The notes under the pieces: generated by a model
The model's database searches: none
What the model was told of the DNA's origin: nothing
Seen by the model: only the letters and a program-made list of their open reading frames with translations
Made by a program: the position numbers and the translations under genes
In this document: positions 61,216-64,000 of the stretch, piece after piece
Layout of the letters: each line of letters starts with the position of its first letter
How positions within the stretch are numbered: position 1 is the stretch's first letter
Assembly (NCBI GenBank): GCA_014773175.1
Contig: VXCM01000497.1
Coordinates: 164,789-228,788, forward strand
Reading direction: 5' to 3'
From: Lucifuga dentata
Taxonomy: Eukaryota; Chordata; Actinopteri; Ophidiiformes; Bythitidae
DNA length: 64,000 bases

Positions 61216-64000
61216 TTACTCCTTTTACCCTAAACCTTGACTCGTTTTAGACACTATCCTGGTGAAAAACAGCTGTTTGGTTTCAAGTTGTCAGGCCAGG
61301 TTACATAAACATCAAAATCCCCTTTCTCCATTGTGATGATGGTAATATTTGTAAATGCTATATTAAAGTCTGCTAAAATGTCTACTTAGAATCTTGTAAT
61401 AAGATAATGTGAAAGCTGACAGTACTAGAGGTGATAGTAAGGGTGAATTCAACAGCAGAGGAGTGTGAGTTATATTTACAATGGCCATAAATCAGTTCAT
61501 ATGGTCCAGGACAGTGTAGCTCCACACAATGGCCACATACACACCTCAGCATTTGAAAGCATAATTACACAGCCATGTAAACACACACAAGCACACACAC
61601 ACAAGTGCGCGCACAGCATCAACACTGAAAATGGTGTACACATATTACATAATTGATACCCACAACATCCATCATGGTTTTGTCCACTTACAAAACCCCA
61701 AGAGGATTCTGCTTCCTTTTTTTTTTTTAAACAAATAAACTATATATAAACACAGAGAGACATGTATGCACAGTTGTCATGCATGTCCACAAGATTCACG
61801 TTTACACACACTCACACACATATATTTATGTATACACAGGTTGTTTGTGTGGGATTCATGAAGAGCAGCATGACAGCCATACATACCTGACTTTATGGTC
61901 CTCTGCTCCTCAGATCTCCTCCTCTCCTCTCATCCCTCGTTCTCTCTATCACACACAGAGAGCTGTGTGTTTGATTCTAACAGATTTGTCTCAGTTCAGT
62001 ACCTCCTCCTTTCCTCTCTCAATTCTCAGACACACACACACACACGCACACACTCAAAAACAGCCCTCCCTCCCTTCTTTCTTTCTTCCCTCTCCTGCCA
62101 AATCTCACTTACACCAGAGCTCCCTTTCTCCTCCCATTCCCTCCCTCTCTCCCTCTCTCTTAGTGAAGCAGCGTGAAAGCCACAACCCAAGCCACACCCC
62201 CATTCTCTCCTCTCCTCTCAGGCAGCTATAAATACCGTTGCTGCTATGAATATACCGTCTTTTTCCCTCAGCATCCCTCGGTCCTGCTCTCTCTCCATCC
62301 CTTCCTCCCTCCCTGCTTCCTTCCCTCCATCTCTTGCCTGCACCACTCTCCCTCCCTCCATCCCTTTCTGTCTCGTGCCATGAAATGTTTTTCTGATGAC
62401 CTTGTATTATTCGCTCTAACAACCCCATCAAGTGACATCTTTTCTCTTTGCACACTTGTGCTCAAGATGCAGTGATTCCAAGCACACATGCATGTGCACG
62501 CTTCTGCCCTCACAAGTCCATACTGTAGACAAACAGACGCAAACAAAAAGACATGCAGACACATAACCACAGCCAGCCATATGGGCTCTCATACTACTTG
62601 TCTCCTATGCTTCCTGTCTGTTGCACCAGATGTGGTGCATTTTCCTCTTAACAACCAAAAGAAACAGTCTGATCGAGTGACACATACGCTATATCAACAG
62701 TCAATCAATGCAGATTACTGCATTTTACTCATCAATTCTACTTGCATCATTATTAACACCTTTCCAAAGATGTATCATTCTGTATAAAACAATCAATATG
62801 TCTACTTATGCTTGAAATATGCAAGAAACCTTTCCTACTTGTTTCTTTTAATCTATTGTATGATATATTTGAGTAATAGATAAGTGATTGTTTCTCGCAG
62901 AATCCCTTTGCTCCATCTCTTATGCAGACATTCTTTATCTAATTTATCAACCATAAAGGCTGATTTATTACATTGAATGCAGTGCAATAAACCCACTGCA
63001 TGATTAATGAATCAAAGATGAAGCACAAAGTATCATATTCTTTCAGCCTGTGTTTTTAGACTCCACAATGCTATATCAAAGATGTCAGGTTGATTCACCT
63101 GCAAAAAAAAAAAAAAAAANAAAAAAAAAAAAAAAACAGTTGGATTTACACTGTAGACTTGTTAATGCATTGTAGGTGTCATGACCATTAGGAGCATCTA
63201 TGTCTGCTCTTGCTCGCTGCCAGCAGTATTGTTTGGGAATGAGGTTACTAACATCTGGTGCAGGCACGTTATGAGCACCAAGGGTATACTTAAACAGAAT
63301 CAAATCTTCAGCTGCTGGGTATATAGTACATTGCAGACATAATTAATCTGTGGCTTGCATCAAATGAAACCTCCAAAAAGCTACACGAGACAAGAGTTCT
63401 ACCTGATTGAAAACAGGCTCGTTTTCAGCTCGCCACGCTCCTCAGAAGCAGGGAGATTAAAAAAANAAAAAAAAAAAAAAAAAAAAAAAAAAAGAGAGTG
63501 CCTACCATATAAGGCATTGCTGTGTTTCTGTTCACTATTGTGTTGTGATTTATTGCCTTTTTTGGCCTTGACTTTTTGTATGGATTTTCACTACCTTTTA
63601 CTGTAGGATGCTGAAGTCTTGCTAGAATCATTAAAACACCATCATCATAACCTATAAACCAACTGCTTTTATCATATAATTTCTATATTTAACTGTCTGT
63701 ACTTCAAATAGGAGGCTGAATATGTGTAGCGGTGTCACTGCGTTGTGTCTGAAAGATTCACGTTGCTGAGTTTTTTTTTCCTCCAACTTTATTCTGGTCA
63801 GATGAAGATAAAAAAATAAAAAAACACAGGCCTCAGCTCCAGCACACATAAACCACACGTTGGTCATAGCCAGGAAAGAGGAAAATTAACAGGGTGCACA
63901 CCCCAAACAGCAGGGGCACCCCCAACCACACAGTTTCCCTGGCCATGCCCCAAAGTGTAATAGTAACAAAAAAAAGCAAGGGAAAGAAAAGGAACATGAA

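Larger units (their letters stand above)
55680..64000. other. 5' flank of arhgap4; no gene recognised
   Basis: Over 8 kb without a convincing exon. It contains arhgap4 5' UTR sequence next to 55679, GA and GGAT microsatellites (56060-56270), an A/T-rich (AAATAA)n tract (57880-57940), homopolymers with single N bases (56681, 58464, 59277, 63120, 63466), an interspersed repeat (60700-61215), a CA run (60524-60573) and a long CT-rich stretch (61900-62370). The arhgap4 promoter is probably here; I could not place it. Confidence 0.55.

Noticed and set aside
62224..62236. TATA-like sequence CTATAAATACC on the plus strand
   Set aside because: There is no plus-strand gene downstream in the window, and the surrounding CT-rich repeats make a chance match likely.
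61779..62475. Plus-strand open frames of 93-150 codons near the right end
   Set aside because: They lie in CT- and CA-rich simple sequence, giving Ser/Pro/Leu/His-rich translations typical of low-complexity DNA.

Overview
The window is vertebrate genomic DNA, almost certainly from a ray-finned (teleost) fish. Coding sequence is split into short exons with GT/AG borders, introns are rich in CA/GA microsatellites and transposon remnants, and the assembled proteins match fish/vertebrate families (seryl-tRNA synthetase, IL-17 receptor D-like, FAM50A, caveolin, ARHGAP4). All seven gene models lie on the minus strand, head to tail, so transcription runs from high to low coordinates. No CRISPR array, rRNA or convincing tRNA gene was seen.

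Layout from low to high coordinates: (1) 247-1867, the 5' part of a phosphotyrosine-binding (PTB) domain gene that runs off the left edge. (2) 3580-9935, complete sars1, 11 coding exons, 516 aa. (3) 11554-20506, a complete IL-17 receptor D-like gene, 12 exons, 605 aa, with a SEFIR domain split by an aspartate run. (4) 21254-29829, complete fam50a, 13 exons, 342 aa. (5) 30981-33128, a divergent caveolin-family gene, 3 coding exons, 202 aa. (6) 35563-55679, complete arhgap4 (F-BAR, RhoGAP, SH3), 23 coding exons, 938 aa once two assembly duplications are removed. (7) Inside arhgap4 intron 5, at 47292-50856, an unrecognised five-exon gene for an acidic, repeat-containing protein of about 351 aa. 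From 55680 to 64000 I see only repeats, microsatellites and unassigned 5' flank of arhgap4.

The genes do not form one pathway: tRNA charging (sars1), spliceosome (fam50a), cytokine signalling (IL17RD-like), membrane shaping (caveolin-like, arhgap4) and Rho GTPase control (arhgap4). FAM50A and ARHGAP4 both lie at human Xq28, which supports the identification of that pair.

The sequence carries an assembly signature: isolated single N bases. Some sit in homopolymers. Others are flanked on both sides by an identical 61-66 bp block. Two of the latter fall inside arhgap4 coding exons, and removing one copy plus the N restores the reading frame exactly in each case.

The best candidate for something undescribed is the nested gene at 47292-50856. 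All its introns are in phase 1, two small exons share a GQG/FRF-like motif, its last exon carries a 72-nt tandem repeat, and the DNA upstream is a decayed tandem duplication.
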